Assembly (NCBI GenBank): GCA_964389755.1
Contig: CAYMEW010000020.1
Location: forward strand, 1-64,000
Origin: JBBSUQ01 sp964389755
Lineage (GTDB): Bacteria > Bacteroidota > Bacteroidia > Flavobacteriales_D > Crocinitomicaceae
Reading direction: 5' to 3'
Length of the DNA: 64,000 nucleotides
Part shown: positions 40,859-48,761 of the stretch, piece after piece
Layout of the letters: each line of letters opens with the position of its first letter
Position numbering within the stretch: the first letter of the stretch is position 1
The notes under the pieces: model-generated
What the model was told of the DNA's origin: nothing
Seen by the model: the letters and a program-made list of their open reading frames with translations, nothing else
The model's database searches: none
Program-made: the position numbers and the translations under genes

Positions 40859-41203
40859 CTAACCCCTTGAGTCCGGGAAACCATCGGCATCTTTATCGGA
40901 GACATGCCTGCTCTTTTCCGCCTTTTCATCTTTTAGTTGCTTTTGATCAGCTTCACAGCAATCTTTTGGTTTCTTTTCGTAGCGCGTGCGGTATTGTTCC
41001 GAACTGTACCCATAGCTGGATGCCTCTCGCTTTTCAGGATCTTCGTTTCCGACGTTGTGTTTAACTGATTCGCTTTTCGGTGATATCGTTTTGCGTTCGC
41101 GCATTGGGTCGCTGTTATCGTTTTCCGAATTTTGGCTTCCGCTTCCCGGTGTGAAACCTGACTGTTTTTCCCGGCCTCGATGTGCTTCGTTATTTGCTTT
41201 CAT
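40859..41203 (-). CDS. Hydrophilic disordered protein
   Basis: 114 aa without hydrophobic core: rich in Lys, Glu, Ser, Asp, Asn and Arg, with PGSGSQNSENDNSD and a CC pair near residue 83. No signal or membrane segment. The ATG, a downstream bidirectional terminator and the lack of any alternative gene support it, but composition makes homology hard to judge. It may be a stress-type (hydrophilin-like) protein. It lies next to another tiny basic disordered protein on the same strand. Confidence 0.55.
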   Translation of the reverse strand: MKANNEAHRGREKQSGFTPGSGSQNSENDNSDPMRERKTISPKSESVKHNVGNEDPEKREASSYGYSSEQYRTRYEKKPKDCCEADQKQLKDEKAEKSRHVSDKDADGFPDSRG

Positions 41204-41348
41204 GGTGTTTGTTTTTGAGTTCTCAAGGATTAGTTCTCAAAAGGAGTGCCTTTATTATTAAATGACTGATTTAATAGGACTTATTTATCATGTATTAGAG
41301 GCAGATGAGGAAAGGCAGAAACAAAAAAGGTAAATTTATACGCACTAA

Positions 41349-41380
41349 AAAAGCCTTTCCACGAATTGAAAAGGCTTTTT
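41349..41380 (-). terminator. Rho-independent terminator of the 45-aa gene
   Basis: AAGCCTTT pairs with AAAGGCTT (plus-strand reading AAAAAAGCCTTT ... AAAAGGCTTTTT). On the minus strand the hairpin is followed by TTTTTT and lies 22 nt after the 45-aa gene's stop at 41402. Confidence 0.8.
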
Positions 41381-41401
41381 ATAGTTGCAGGCGGAAAAAA
41401 A

Positions 41402-41539
41402 TTAACGCGTTGAACGTGTTTTTCCAGGTGCCTGAGACTCTTTTCCTGAGCTGCGGGAAGGCGTAGAGGGTTGTTTTTTCTGTGTGTCCGTTCCTTTTTT
41501 CGGAGCATGTTCCTGTTGTTTTTGATTTTCTCTTTTCAT
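41402..41539 (-). CDS. Tiny basic disordered protein
   Basis: 45 aa beginning MKRENQKQQEHAPKKGTD and ending GKTRSTR, almost entirely Lys, Gln, Ser, Thr, Pro and Arg. It is below usual length cut-offs. Support: complete frame with ATG, a good terminator just after its stop, and similar composition to the 114-aa neighbour on the same strand. Function unknown; perhaps a nucleic-acid-associated or desiccation-type peptide. Confidence 0.5.
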   Translation of the reverse strand: MKRENQKQQEHAPKKGTDTQKKQPSTPSRSSGKESQAPGKTRSTR

Positions 41540-41988
41540 GACTTATAATTTTAAAATGATTTCGCAGAACACAGTTCAAATTAAAATCCAATACATTAAT
41601 TAGTTGATAATCAAATATATAATTTGGTGTGTTAGATTTTAATTGCGGACATTTTTACCGGATGCGTACGCGGCTTACACGAAATACCTGCGGGCACGAA
41701 AATTGATAAATGGAAAAAGTTGATTTTACAGCTGGATGATACGAACCGCGCGAAAATTTTTGTCGAAATTCCCGATCCAAGTCGGTACTGAAGTTCAAAC
41801 CGGTAAAAAGAAAAATTATTTTCAAAATTTTCGGGATATACAATTGCCTTTTGACTAAGCGATTAAGTGCGAATAGCCGTTATAAAACGGTTATGAAAAG
41901 GCTATTTTCTGCTGCCTGTGTGGCAACCTTTCAGGCTCAACGAAAGTCTTTCCTGTGAAAACTTTAAAATCCAAAACCAAATTCTCTT
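41540..41988. other. Intergenic region with a gene remnant and a structured leader
   Basis: No complete gene is seen. 41642-41791 (plus strand) is an open 49-codon stretch without a start codon that reads like coding sequence (ADIFTGCVRGLHEIPAG ... VEIPDPSRY). 41872-41906 is a nested hairpin (AATAGCC/GGCTATT enclosing CCGTT/AACGG). A further GCCT/AGGC pairing lies at about 41915-41935, in the presumed leader of the delta-60-repeat gene. Confidence 0.45.
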
Positions 41989-43704
41989 ATGAAAAACTTT
42001 ACCCAGTTTTTACAGAAGCACCGGCATGCCCAAATTGTCAGAAACTCCTTTCTTTTAGGCAGTTTTGCAGGAGCGATTGGCTTGCAGCTTTCCGCACAAA
42101 ATGTGAGTGTAGACAGCACTTTTGGCGTGAATGGTTACATTCCTTACGGTACCTCCGGAAATTATATGGAAAACAAGGGCGAGGGAAATCGCTCTGTGAT
42201 TCAGCCGGACGGCAAGATCATTGTGGCGATGGACCAGCACAACCCGAATCAGTCGGACCTGTTCTTTTACACCTACCGTTACAATGCCGACGGAACGCCG
42301 GATGTGACCTTCGGGGATAATGGCGTATCCCGCATCTTTACAGGAGATCAGTCAAAAAACAAAGACATTCGTCTGCATGAAGATGGCAAGATCATCGTAA
42401 CCGGACAAAGTGAATATTGCGTAAACGGAGTTTGTGGTGCGTCACAACTTGTCGTTATGCGCCTTAAACACGATGGAAGTCTCGACAGCACATTTGCCAC
42501 CGACGGGATTTTGCTAACGTCCGAAATCTTCGGTACACAGGGAAGTTATGCGATCCCGGAACGCATCAGCATCACATCGGATGGGAAATATTTGCTTGCC
42601 GGCAGGGGACCAGGTTCAGAACCTTTTGTTGCCCGATTGAATTATGACGGCACGAAAGACCTGAGCTTCGCGACGCAGGGTGTCTACAGCGATGGGGATT
42701 TTCACGCCATCCTGTCGGATTTTACAACGGATGCAACGGGAAATATTTATGGTTTGACCCAGATGAGTAATTTTCCGGATACCAGTAACCTGAGAGATAC
42801 ACGGATATTTAAACTCACGCCTGACGGCGTACTCGATGTGAGCTATGGAACCTCCGGTCGTAGAACGATCGATATTGGAAATTATGAATATCCGAAGGCC
42901 TGTGCGGTTCGTTCGGATGGAAAACTGGTTGTCACCGGGTATATCGAATCCAAATTGTCGGATGGTTCTAGCGGATACGGGATTAATGATAAAGGATATG
43001 TTTCGATCCTGAACACGGATGGAAGTAACAGTTCCCTCACGCCACAGGGATTTGTTATGTTCGAGGTTGCCGGAGAAAATACCACCTTTATACACTCGCT
43101 TTTGCTTACGGAGGACGACAAAATGCTGATCGGTGGCCGAACGATTGAGAAAGTTTCCGGAAATTACATTGAAAAAGCATTCCTGGCCTACCTGGAAGAG
43201 GATGTAACTTCCGACCTTTCCTTTAATGGAAATGGCACCATGCTTTTCGATTACGGACAGCATTCGTCAATTGGTGCGCTGGCTTGCTTCCGGGATATTG
43301 ACCTAACTGCGGACGGCGGTATTCTCATGACCGGTTACCGCAATCCCATTTCAGGAAATACCAGAAGTTCGTTATTCCTGTTGAAATTGAATGGTTTTGC
43401 TCCACAAAGCACCCTGGAATTAAGTACGCTTAGCGAGAATACGATTGAAAGCCTATTTTATCCCAACCCGTGGCAAGCACAGTCCAGACTGGACGTTACC
43501 CTGAACGCAGATACGCAACTTTCACTCAAGCTTGTAGATGCTTCAGGCAGATTCGTTCACAACTTCCTGGATTCAGAAGCCTTTTCAGCCGGTGCGCATT
43601 CCATTGCACTCGACCGGCCTGCCGGCGTTCCGGGCGGAACTTATTTACTCGTATTGACCAGTTCAACAGGTGGCAACTCAGTTTATCGCGTAACACTCAA
43701 ATAA
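41989..43704 (+). CDS. Secreted delta-60-repeat protein with T9SS tail
   Basis: 571 aa. A long N-terminal export signal (about 1-36, QIVRNSFLLGSFAGAIGLQLSAQ). The body is a series of delta-60 repeats, each starting with a phrase such as DSTFGVNGY, DVTFGDNGV, DSTFATDGI, DLSFATQGV, DVSYGTSGR or DLSFNGNGT, followed by DGKIIV/DGKLVVTG strands; about six to seven units form a beta-propeller-like solenoid. The C terminus (from about 485) is a T9SS type A domain (SLFYPNPWQAQSRLDVTL ... GGTYLLVLTSSTGGNSVYRVTLK). A surface or secreted protein of unknown binding role. Confidence 0.9.
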   Translation: MKNFTQFLQKHRHAQIVRNSFLLGSFAGAIGLQLSAQNVSVDSTFGVNGYIPYGTSGNYMENKGEGNRSVIQPDGKIIVAMDQHNPNQSDLFFYTYRYNADGTPDVTFGDNGVSRIFTGDQSKNKDIRLHEDGKIIVTGQSEYCVNGVCGASQLVVMRLKHDGSLDSTFATDGILLTSEIFGTQGSYAIPERISITSDGKYLLAGRGPGSEPFVARLNYDGTKDLSFATQGVYSDGDFHAILSDFTTDATGNIYGLTQMSNFPDTSNLRDTRIFKLTPDGVLDVSYGTSGRRTIDIGNYEYPKACAVRSDGKLVVTGYIESKLSDGSSGYGINDKGYVSILNTDGSNSSLTPQGFVMFEVAGENTTFIHSLLLTEDDKMLIGGRTIEKVSGNYIEKAFLAYLEEDVTSDLSFNGNGTMLFDYGQHSSIGALACFRDIDLTADGGILMTGYRNPISGNTRSSLFLLKLNGFAPQSTLELSTLSENTIESLFYPNPWQAQSRLDVTLNADTQLSLKLVDASGRFVHNFLDSEAFSAGAHSIALDRPAGVPGGTYLLVLTSSTGGNSVYRVTLK

Positions 43705-43730
43705 CGGTTAATTCTCTCATACAATGTGTA

Positions 43731-43759
43731 AGCCCGGGACTTTTAGTTCCGGGTTTTTT
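43731..43759 (+). terminator. Rho-independent terminator
   Basis: CCCGGGAC pairs imperfectly with GTTCCGGG around TTTTA, followed by six T. It ends the delta-60-repeat gene and lies before the convergent arsenic operon. Confidence 0.82.
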
Positions 43760-43770
43760 CATTCACTGGG

Positions 43771-44838
43771 TCAGGCTTTGTTATAATATTTTTTGCGAAG
43801 CCAGAATGCCACATTTACAAGTGCGATCAGTGCGGGAACTTCGACCAACGGTCCGATCACACCAGCGAAGGCTTCCCCGCTGTTAATCCCGAACACACCG
43901 ATCGCCACCGCAATGGCCAGTTCGAAATTATTCCCGGCGGCCGTAAAAGCGATCGACGCATTCTTCGAGTAATCCGCACCGAGGCGTTTGGCGATGAAAA
44001 AACTGATCAGGAACATCAGTATGAAATAGATGAGCAGTGGAAGTGCAATCCGTAAAACATCCATCGGTATGCGCACGATCAGGTTGCCTTTCAGGCTGAA
44101 CATCACTAAAATGGTGAAAAGTAATGCCACAAGTGTGACAGGAGAAATAAGCGGGAGAAAACGGTTCCGGAACCAGTGCTCACCTTTCGCACGGATCACC
44201 AGGAAGCGCGTGAAAATGCCCATGAAAAACGGTATTCCAAGATAAATGGCCACACTTTCCGCAATTTTTCCAATGGTGATGTTCACTTCGAAACCTTTCA
44301 GACCAAATAATGGTGGCAAAAGAGTAATGAAAACCCAGGCGTAAATACTGTAAAAAAGCACCTGGAAGACACTGTTAACGGCAACCAGTCCTGCGGCGTA
44401 CTCCCGGTTTCCGTCGGCGAGTTCGTTCCAGACGATCACCATGGCGATGCAGCGCGCAAGGCCGATCAGGATCAGTCCTGTCATGTATTCCGGATAATCG
44501 TGCAGGAAAAGAATGGCAAGCGCAAACATCAGCACCGGCCCGATGAACCAGTTCAACGTAATGGATGCCAGAAGGATGCGCGTGTTTTTGAATACCGTTC
44601 CCATTTTCGAATAGTTGACTTTCGTCAATGGCGGATACATCATTAAAATGAGCCCGATTGCAAGGGGAACATTCGTGGTTCCACTTGAAAAGGAATTGAT
44701 GAAGTCAGCACTTCCGGGAATAAAATATCCGATCGAAATGCCGACCGTCATTGCCAGCAGGATCCAAAGCGTGAGAAAGCGATCTAAAAAACCGAGCTTT
44801 TTGCGACTCCGGGCGGGTGTACAATTGGTGACAGACAT
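43771..44838 (-). CDS. acr3: Arsenite efflux permease, ACR3 family
   Basis: 355 aa with about ten membrane helices. The family-specific IGLARCIAMVIVWNELADGNREYAAG includes the conserved Cys of the arsenite pathway, and TAAGNNFELAIAVAIGVFG is the conserved ion-coupling region. It expels arsenite (and possibly antimonite) across the inner membrane using the proton gradient. Last gene of arsR-arsC-acr3, 9 nt after arsC. Confidence 0.95.
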   Translation of the reverse strand: MSVTNCTPARSRKKLGFLDRFLTLWILLAMTVGISIGYFIPGSADFINSFSSGTTNVPLAIGLILMMYPPLTKVNYSKMGTVFKNTRILLASITLNWFIGPVLMFALAILFLHDYPEYMTGLILIGLARCIAMVIVWNELADGNREYAAGLVAVNSVFQVLFYSIYAWVFITLLPPLFGLKGFEVNITIGKIAESVAIYLGIPFFMGIFTRFLVIRAKGEHWFRNRFLPLISPVTLVALLFTILVMFSLKGNLIVRIPMDVLRIALPLLIYFILMFLISFFIAKRLGADYSKNASIAFTAAGNNFELAIAVAIGVFGINSGEAFAGVIGPLVEVPALIALVNVAFWLRKKYYNKA

Positions 44839-44847
44839 AGTAATTGC

Positions 44848-45462
44848 TTATTTAACGAATGAAAATGCGTAAAGTGTTTCCAGGGCAACCTGTAGACAAC
44901 AGTTGGCGTATTTTTGACTTTCCAGCGATGTGTGATCGAATGATCCGGGGTCTTCGTAAGGTAAGCCAATCCGAAGTTCAGCACCGGGGATATGGGGGCA
45001 ATTGGTATCGGCTTCACTACAGGTCATAATCGCCGCGAACGCATTTTGCGGATTCTCCGGGTGGTCGTAGCGTTTTGAAAAACACGTTCCTGCAGAAGTG
45101 TCGTCCGAACCGAAAAACTGATACACCGGGTTGTCGGAGTCACTCACTTTCCGCATCACCACGCCGGCCTGATCCAGTGCCGAAATGACATTGGTATTAA
45201 GCGCACTGGCGACTGTTCCACCGGAATAGGTATGGATATTCGGGAGTTCATAAAAACCGGCTACAAGTTTCGCCCAAATCTGCCCGAAGTGACTTCTGCG
45301 CGAATTATGCGTACAGATGTAGACGAGTTGTACGACGTCGCCCCGGCTGTGTTTTTCCGAAATATAATTCCCGATTGTCGATAGCAACGTTTTCCGGTCA
45401 TCCGGTATACGGTCGAATTGCGTGGTGAGCACTTCGAGGTAATGTCTTAGTTTAGAATACAT
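44848..45462 (-). CDS. arsC: Arsenate reductase-like low-molecular-weight phosphatase
   Basis: 204 aa, LMW protein-tyrosine-phosphatase fold. The P-loop CTHNSRRS fits C-x5-R-S. Further cysteines in GTCFSKRYDHPENP, IMTCSEADTNCPHIPG and YANCC may take part in the disulfide relay. Family members in Bacteroidota ars operons reduce arsenate to arsenite; the extended N-terminal part (about 1-40) is typical of that clade. It sits between arsR and acr3, which strongly supports the role. Confidence 0.88.
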   Translation of the reverse strand: MYSKLRHYLEVLTTQFDRIPDDRKTLLSTIGNYISEKHSRGDVVQLVYICTHNSRRSHFGQIWAKLVAGFYELPNIHTYSGGTVASALNTNVISALDQAGVVMRKVSDSDNPVYQFFGSDDTSAGTCFSKRYDHPENPQNAFAAIMTCSEADTNCPHIPGAELRIGLPYEDPGSFDHTSLESQKYANCCLQVALETLYAFSFVK

Positions 45463-45486
45463 TTAGCTTGGATAAAACACTTGGAC

Positions 45487-45816
45487 TTAGCAGCACTGAT
45501 CCTGGTTTTCCAGTGTTTGCGTGAAGTTTGTAAAATAGTTTTGCAACTGTGCGAAGGTCTTTTTTTCGAGGCAATAACAAACCGCGTTACCGGTGATATT
45601 TCCTTTGATCAGTCCGGCATTTTTCAATTCTTTGAGGTGTTGCGAGATCGTTGGCTGTGCCAGTGGAAGTTCGTTCACAATATCTCCGCAGATGCAGGCA
45701 TCCGTACGTAGCAGGAATTCAATAATAGCAATGCGTGCAGGATGCGCAATGGCCTTGAGCAACGATGCCATCTGATTTTGCTCTGCTGTGAAAAGCGCCG
45801 TTTTCGTTATCCCCAT
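45487..45816 (-). CDS. arsR: ArsR-family repressor
   Basis: 109 aa winged-helix regulator. The recognition part ACICGDIVNELPLAQPTISQHLKELKNAGLIKG carries the metalloid-binding-like CxC in helix 3; extra cysteines lie at the C terminus (QDQCC). It represses the operon until arsenite binds. First gene of arsR-arsC-acr3; an 18-bp inverted repeat lies just upstream. Confidence 0.93.
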   Translation of the reverse strand: MGITKTALFTAEQNQMASLLKAIAHPARIAIIEFLLRTDACICGDIVNELPLAQPTISQHLKELKNAGLIKGNITGNAVCYCLEKKTFAQLQNYFTNFTQTLENQDQCC

Positions 45817-45828
45817 TTTTTATTTGTT

Positions 45829-45846
45829 TATTGCAATATTACGATA
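45829..45846 (-). promoter_or_regulatory. ArsR operator-like inverted repeat
   Basis: Plus-strand TATTGCAAT followed directly by ATTACGATA, an 18-bp imperfect palindrome (7 of 9 pairs) centred 22 nt upstream of the arsR start. A TATTTTTA (-7-like) element lies just upstream on the minus strand. This fits autorepression by ArsR. Confidence 0.65.
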
Positions 45847-45898
45847 AATAAAAATATACGAGATGGAATTTGGAAAATTTAACCTGCCGACAAATTCC

Positions 45899-46285
45899 TT
45901 ACATGTAAAATACGTTGAATTTATGTCCGTCCGGATCCGTAAAAACGCAGCCGTAATAATTGTTTCCGAATGTTTCGGAAGGGGAGATGATAGTTCCGCC
46001 GGCTTTTCTGACTTCCTGTTCCCACTGGTCCACTTCCGCCTTACTTTCGGCCGCAAGCGTGAACACCACTTCGTTCCCGTTTTTCAGGTCGGCAACTTCG
46101 CCTTTCACGTTCGACTTTAAAACAGCTTCCAGGAAAAAGTGAATTATGAAATCGTCTGTTCCGACACAAAAACTGGTCAGTTCATCGGATGATCCGTTGG
46201 GTTTAAACCCGATTTCCGTATAGAACTTCGTCGTTCGGGCGAGGTCTTTAACGGTCAGGTTAGCCCATATCTTTTTTGTTTTCAT
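45899..46285 (-). CDS. VOC-family (glyoxalase/bleomycin-resistance fold) protein
   Basis: 128 aa with two beta-alpha-beta-beta-beta units: IWANLTVKDLARTTKFYTEIGF and GTIISPSETFGNNYYGCVFTDPDGHKFNVFYM. The C-terminal DPDGHKFNV is the family hallmark. Substrate unknown. It lies upstream of arsR on the same strand, separated by the ars operator region, so it need not belong to the arsenic operon. Confidence 0.85.
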   Translation of the reverse strand: MKTKKIWANLTVKDLARTTKFYTEIGFKPNGSSDELTSFCVGTDDFIIHFFLEAVLKSNVKGEVADLKNGNEVVFTLAAESKAEVDQWEQEVRKAGGTIISPSETFGNNYYGCVFTDPDGHKFNVFYM

Positions 46286-46375
46286 GTGTTTGCATTTTGA
46301 GAGTTCAACTACCGAAAGTATAAAAAAAGATCATGTCGGAAGTTTTATAGATCAGGTGAAATGCCGGTTTTAAAA

Positions 46376-46645
46376 TTAGTGCCCTTCGGTTCCGTCTTCA
46401 TGCCAGAATTCAATAACGAAGTCGCTCCCGCTATTGAAATCAAAGCCAGTAAAATCACATGAATAGTTGTCGCCAAAAAATTTGATTCCGTCTGCTAGTT
46501 CGTAATGGGTGTCTAGTCCCAAATCTTCCTGGTCAAACAGGTGAGGTTTAACGTCAAATTGACATTCTCTGAAACTTCCGCATCCTATTTCCCGGAGATA
46601 ATCGGATTCCCTTTCATAGCATCCGAACTTTACAAGGTTACCACT
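46376..46645 (-). pseudogene. 5'-truncated open frame, possibly SUKH-like remnant
   Basis: An open frame of 89 codons runs to the stop at 46376-46378 but has no ATG, GTG or TTG at its beginning, where a stop lies at 46646-46648. It reads coherently (CYERESDYLREIG ... ADGIKFFGDNYSCDFTGFDF ... VIEFWHEDGTEGH). The last part resembles the C terminus of SMI1/KNR4 (SUKH) proteins, many of which are toxin immunity proteins. Most likely the 3' end of a lost gene, truncated at the junction with the lipoprotein gene. The family assignment is tentative. Confidence 0.4.
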
Positions 46646-46655
46646 TTAGCCTCTG

Positions 46656-47303
46656 TTAGTAGCTTAGTTCTTTTTCAAGTTCGTTAAACCAATCTTGTTT
46701 CAACTGATTTTTAATATGTTTTACCGTAACACGCTCACCAAATTGGAAATAACCATTCTTGTCTTTAGCTATAGAGGTAAATCTGGAAGATGCTTTGAAT
46801 GTTTCACTATCTGCATCTAGTTTTCCGCCTCTGAAATGATATATAGCAGAATGGTGTTTTGCAAATTCATCATTTAGCATCTTGAAACCGGATGTGTCTC
46901 CAGAAAATAGATACAGATAGCCCCCATCGCACATCGCGTAATAGTTATAAATGTTGTTTTCATCCGCGTAAAAAGTAGCGCCAAGTGATTTGAATGTATT
47001 GGTGTCAATTACTTTGTTTAGTGCAGTTGAATCTTTCAAATTAGTAATGAACTTATTAGGACATATTTTGTCCTCACCTTTTAACTTGCCCTCTTTAAAC
47101 ACATAATCAGGCCGCGTTGGAAATCCAATTTCTCCATCCACATTTGTATATAATCCGCATTCTAGCTTTCTCCATCCGCACGGATTTTCCGAAGACTTCA
47201 CCTCTATATTTTCATTATTTGAAGTATGTGTTTGATTATTACATCCGAGGATAATAGTGCTTATTATTAATATGATGAGTATGTTTTTTGTCAATCTGTC
47301 CAT
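46656..47303 (-). CDS. Lipoprotein with DKNYY-like domain
   Basis: 215 aa. The lipoprotein signal NILIILIISTIILGCNNQ has its lipobox Cys near residue 21. The repeat-like segment FYADENNIYNYYAMCDGGYLYLF fits the DKNYY family (D-K-N-x-Y-Y). Such proteins are often found in accessory regions with unknown role. Codons are clearly AT-rich compared with flanking genes, which suggests recent acquisition. It stops 10 nt before the truncated frame on its left. Confidence 0.75.
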   Translation of the reverse strand: MDRLTKNILIILIISTIILGCNNQTHTSNNENIEVKSSENPCGWRKLECGLYTNVDGEIGFPTRPDYVFKEGKLKGEDKICPNKFITNLKDSTALNKVIDTNTFKSLGATFYADENNIYNYYAMCDGGYLYLFSGDTSGFKMLNDEFAKHHSAIYHFRGGKLDADSETFKASSRFTSIAKDKNGYFQFGERVTVKHIKNQLKQDWFNELEKELSY

Positions 47304-47588
47304 TGCTACTAACTTGTATATATATATGCAATTAATCTATTTGCAACCGGTTAAATCGGATATTAACATTTCTTGAAAAGTGGTCTCAGCCGGTTAATTG
47401 AAAATGAAGAAGCCAGCGTAGAAAACATCATTCTCGTTCTGTTTCTCACTCTGGCTATGTGTGCAATTAGGTACAGAAATAGAACCAAGAGTAATATCCT
47501 GTCATAAAACTGTCAGAAAGAAAAATCAGAATGGGGTAAAAACAAAATGAGAAGCGTCATTCTCATTCTGCTTCTCATTCCGTTTTTG
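47304..47588. other. Intergenic region flanking tRNA-Leu
   Basis: No gene seen. It holds a 24-bp imperfect direct repeat (47428-47451 and 47557-47580, 21 of 24 matching) and the tRNA terminator hairpin. The second repeat copy forms part of that hairpin. Confidence 0.55.
47546..47579 (-). terminator. Terminator of the tRNA-Leu gene
   Basis: Plus-strand AATGAGAAGC (47546-47555) pairs with GCTTCTCATT (47570-47579). On the minus strand it is followed by TTGTTTTT and starts 9 nt after the tRNA 3' end. Confidence 0.75.
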
Positions 47589-47670
47589 TGCCCAGGACTG
47601 GACTCGAACCAGCACACCTTGCGGCGCCGCCGCCTGAAGACGGTGCGTCTACCAATTTCGCCACCTGGGC
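47589..47670 (-). tRNA. tRNA-Leu(CAG)
   Basis: Read on the minus strand: acceptor GCCCAGG pairs with CCTGGGC plus discriminator A. The D-arm is GCGAAATTGGTAGACGC. The anticodon stem is CCGTC/GGCGG (one T-G pair) with loop TTCAGGC giving anticodon CAG, followed by a long class II variable arm and T-arm CTGG-TTCGAGT-CCAG. CCA is not encoded. The long variable arm and A-discriminator identify leucine. Confidence 0.95.
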
Positions 47671-47685
47671 TCGCTTTCGCGGGTA

Positions 47686-47693
47686 CAAATCTA
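47686..47693 (-). promoter_or_regulatory. -7 box TAGATTTG of the tRNA-Leu gene
   Basis: Perfect TAnnTTTG on the minus strand, 15 nt upstream of the tRNA 5' end. Confidence 0.55.
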
Positions 47694-47807
47694 CAATATT
47701 TTTCAATAAGTACACACTTCGATTTACAGAATTTATTTTTACTGCCGCAATAGCATTGGATAACTACAGCCAAATACTTAATTTGCACCGGATTTACTCA
47801 GATCAAA

Positions 47808-48761
47808 ATGGCACAAAAAAAAGTGTACGACAAGCCAACGCAGGAAAATACGGGCTTCGGGAAGAACTCACTGAACACGGGCGGACGGTTTTTTACCAAA
47901 GACGGCAAACCGAACGTGGTACGTCGCGGAATGTCCTGGTTCAACCGCACAAGCTGGTACCACAGCATGCTCGAAATGTCGCGCTGGAAATTCCTGTTCA
48001 TTCTCCTGCTTTTCTATGCGCTGATCAACCTCGTTTTTGCGGCTATTTACTTTATGATCGGGGTGGAATACCTGAACGGCATCCATTCGGAAACGGTTCT
48101 CGAACGCTTCGCCGGGGCGTATTTTTTCAGTGCACAAACCTTTACCACCGTCGGTTATGGACATATCAGCCCGACCGGATTTTTGGCCAGTTCGGTGGCA
48201 GCGTCCGAAGCGCTCGTCGGGTTGCTCAGTTTTGCGATCGCAACCGGTTTGTTCTACGCACGTTTCAGTATGCCCAAAGCGCACCTGCGATTCTCGGAAA
48301 ATGCACTCATCGCTCCGTATGGCGACGGCATGGCGCTCATGTTCCGCATGGTTCCCTTCAAAAACAATAACCTCACGGATGCCGAAGTGAAAATGACACT
48401 CGGAATGAGCATCCTGCAAAACGGGGTGCCGGTGAATCGATTCTATCAGCTCACGACGGAGTTCAGTCGCGTTAATTCGCTGAGTCTTAGCTGGACGGTC
48501 GTGCACCCGATCACGGAGGAAAGCCCGCTTTACGGAATGAACGAAACCGATTTTCTGTCGGCCTCCGGCGAATTACTTGTTTTCGTCACCGCTTTTGATG
48601 AAATGTACAGTTCCACGGTGGCGGCTAAAACGTCGTATGTGTTCGAGGAGATCGTTTACGGTGCGCGCTTTGACATGATGTACGGAAGAGACGAGTCGAA
48701 TAGGCATACGCTCATTCAGCTGGATAAACTCAATGCGTTTACGCGCATCCCGATGAATTGA
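47808..48761 (+). CDS. Inward-rectifier potassium channel (KirBac-like)
   Basis: 317 aa. Two membrane helices (about 66-90 and 125-150) flank the selectivity filter TFTTVGYGHISP (TVGYG near residues 113-117). The cytosolic part is the immunoglobulin-like Kir domain (ENALIAPYGDGMALMFRMVPFKNNNL, TPITEESPLYG-type region VVHPITEESPLYGMNE). An amphipathic slide-helix-like stretch (RTSWYHSMLEMSRWKF) precedes the first helix. It conducts K+ under lipid control. It is single, divergent from tRNA-Leu. Confidence 0.94.
   Translation: MAQKKVYDKPTQENTGFGKNSLNTGGRFFTKDGKPNVVRRGMSWFNRTSWYHSMLEMSRWKFLFILLLFYALINLVFAAIYFMIGVEYLNGIHSETVLERFAGAYFFSAQTFTTVGYGHISPTGFLASSVAASEALVGLLSFAIATGLFYARFSMPKAHLRFSENALIAPYGDGMALMFRMVPFKNNNLTDAEVKMTLGMSILQNGVPVNRFYQLTTEFSRVNSLSLSWTVVHPITEESPLYGMNETDFLSASGELLVFVTAFDEMYSSTVAAKTSYVFEEIVYGARFDMMYGRDESNRHTLIQLDKLNAFTRIPMN

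Noticed and set aside
41872..41935. Known riboswitch in the delta-60 gene leader
   Set aside because: The hairpins do not match any riboswitch core I can recognise (cobalamin, SAM, TPP, c-di-GMP).
43771..46285. Arsenic operon as a larger resistance island including the VOC gene
   Set aside because: The ars promoter and operator separate the VOC gene from arsR, and VOC proteins of this type are common alone; ArsI-type cysteine ligands are not evident.
47588..48370. 260-aa plus-strand frame starting MPRTGLEPAHLA
   Set aside because: Its start is the reverse strand of tRNA-Leu, a common spurious annotation, and the rest overlaps the KirBac gene out of frame.
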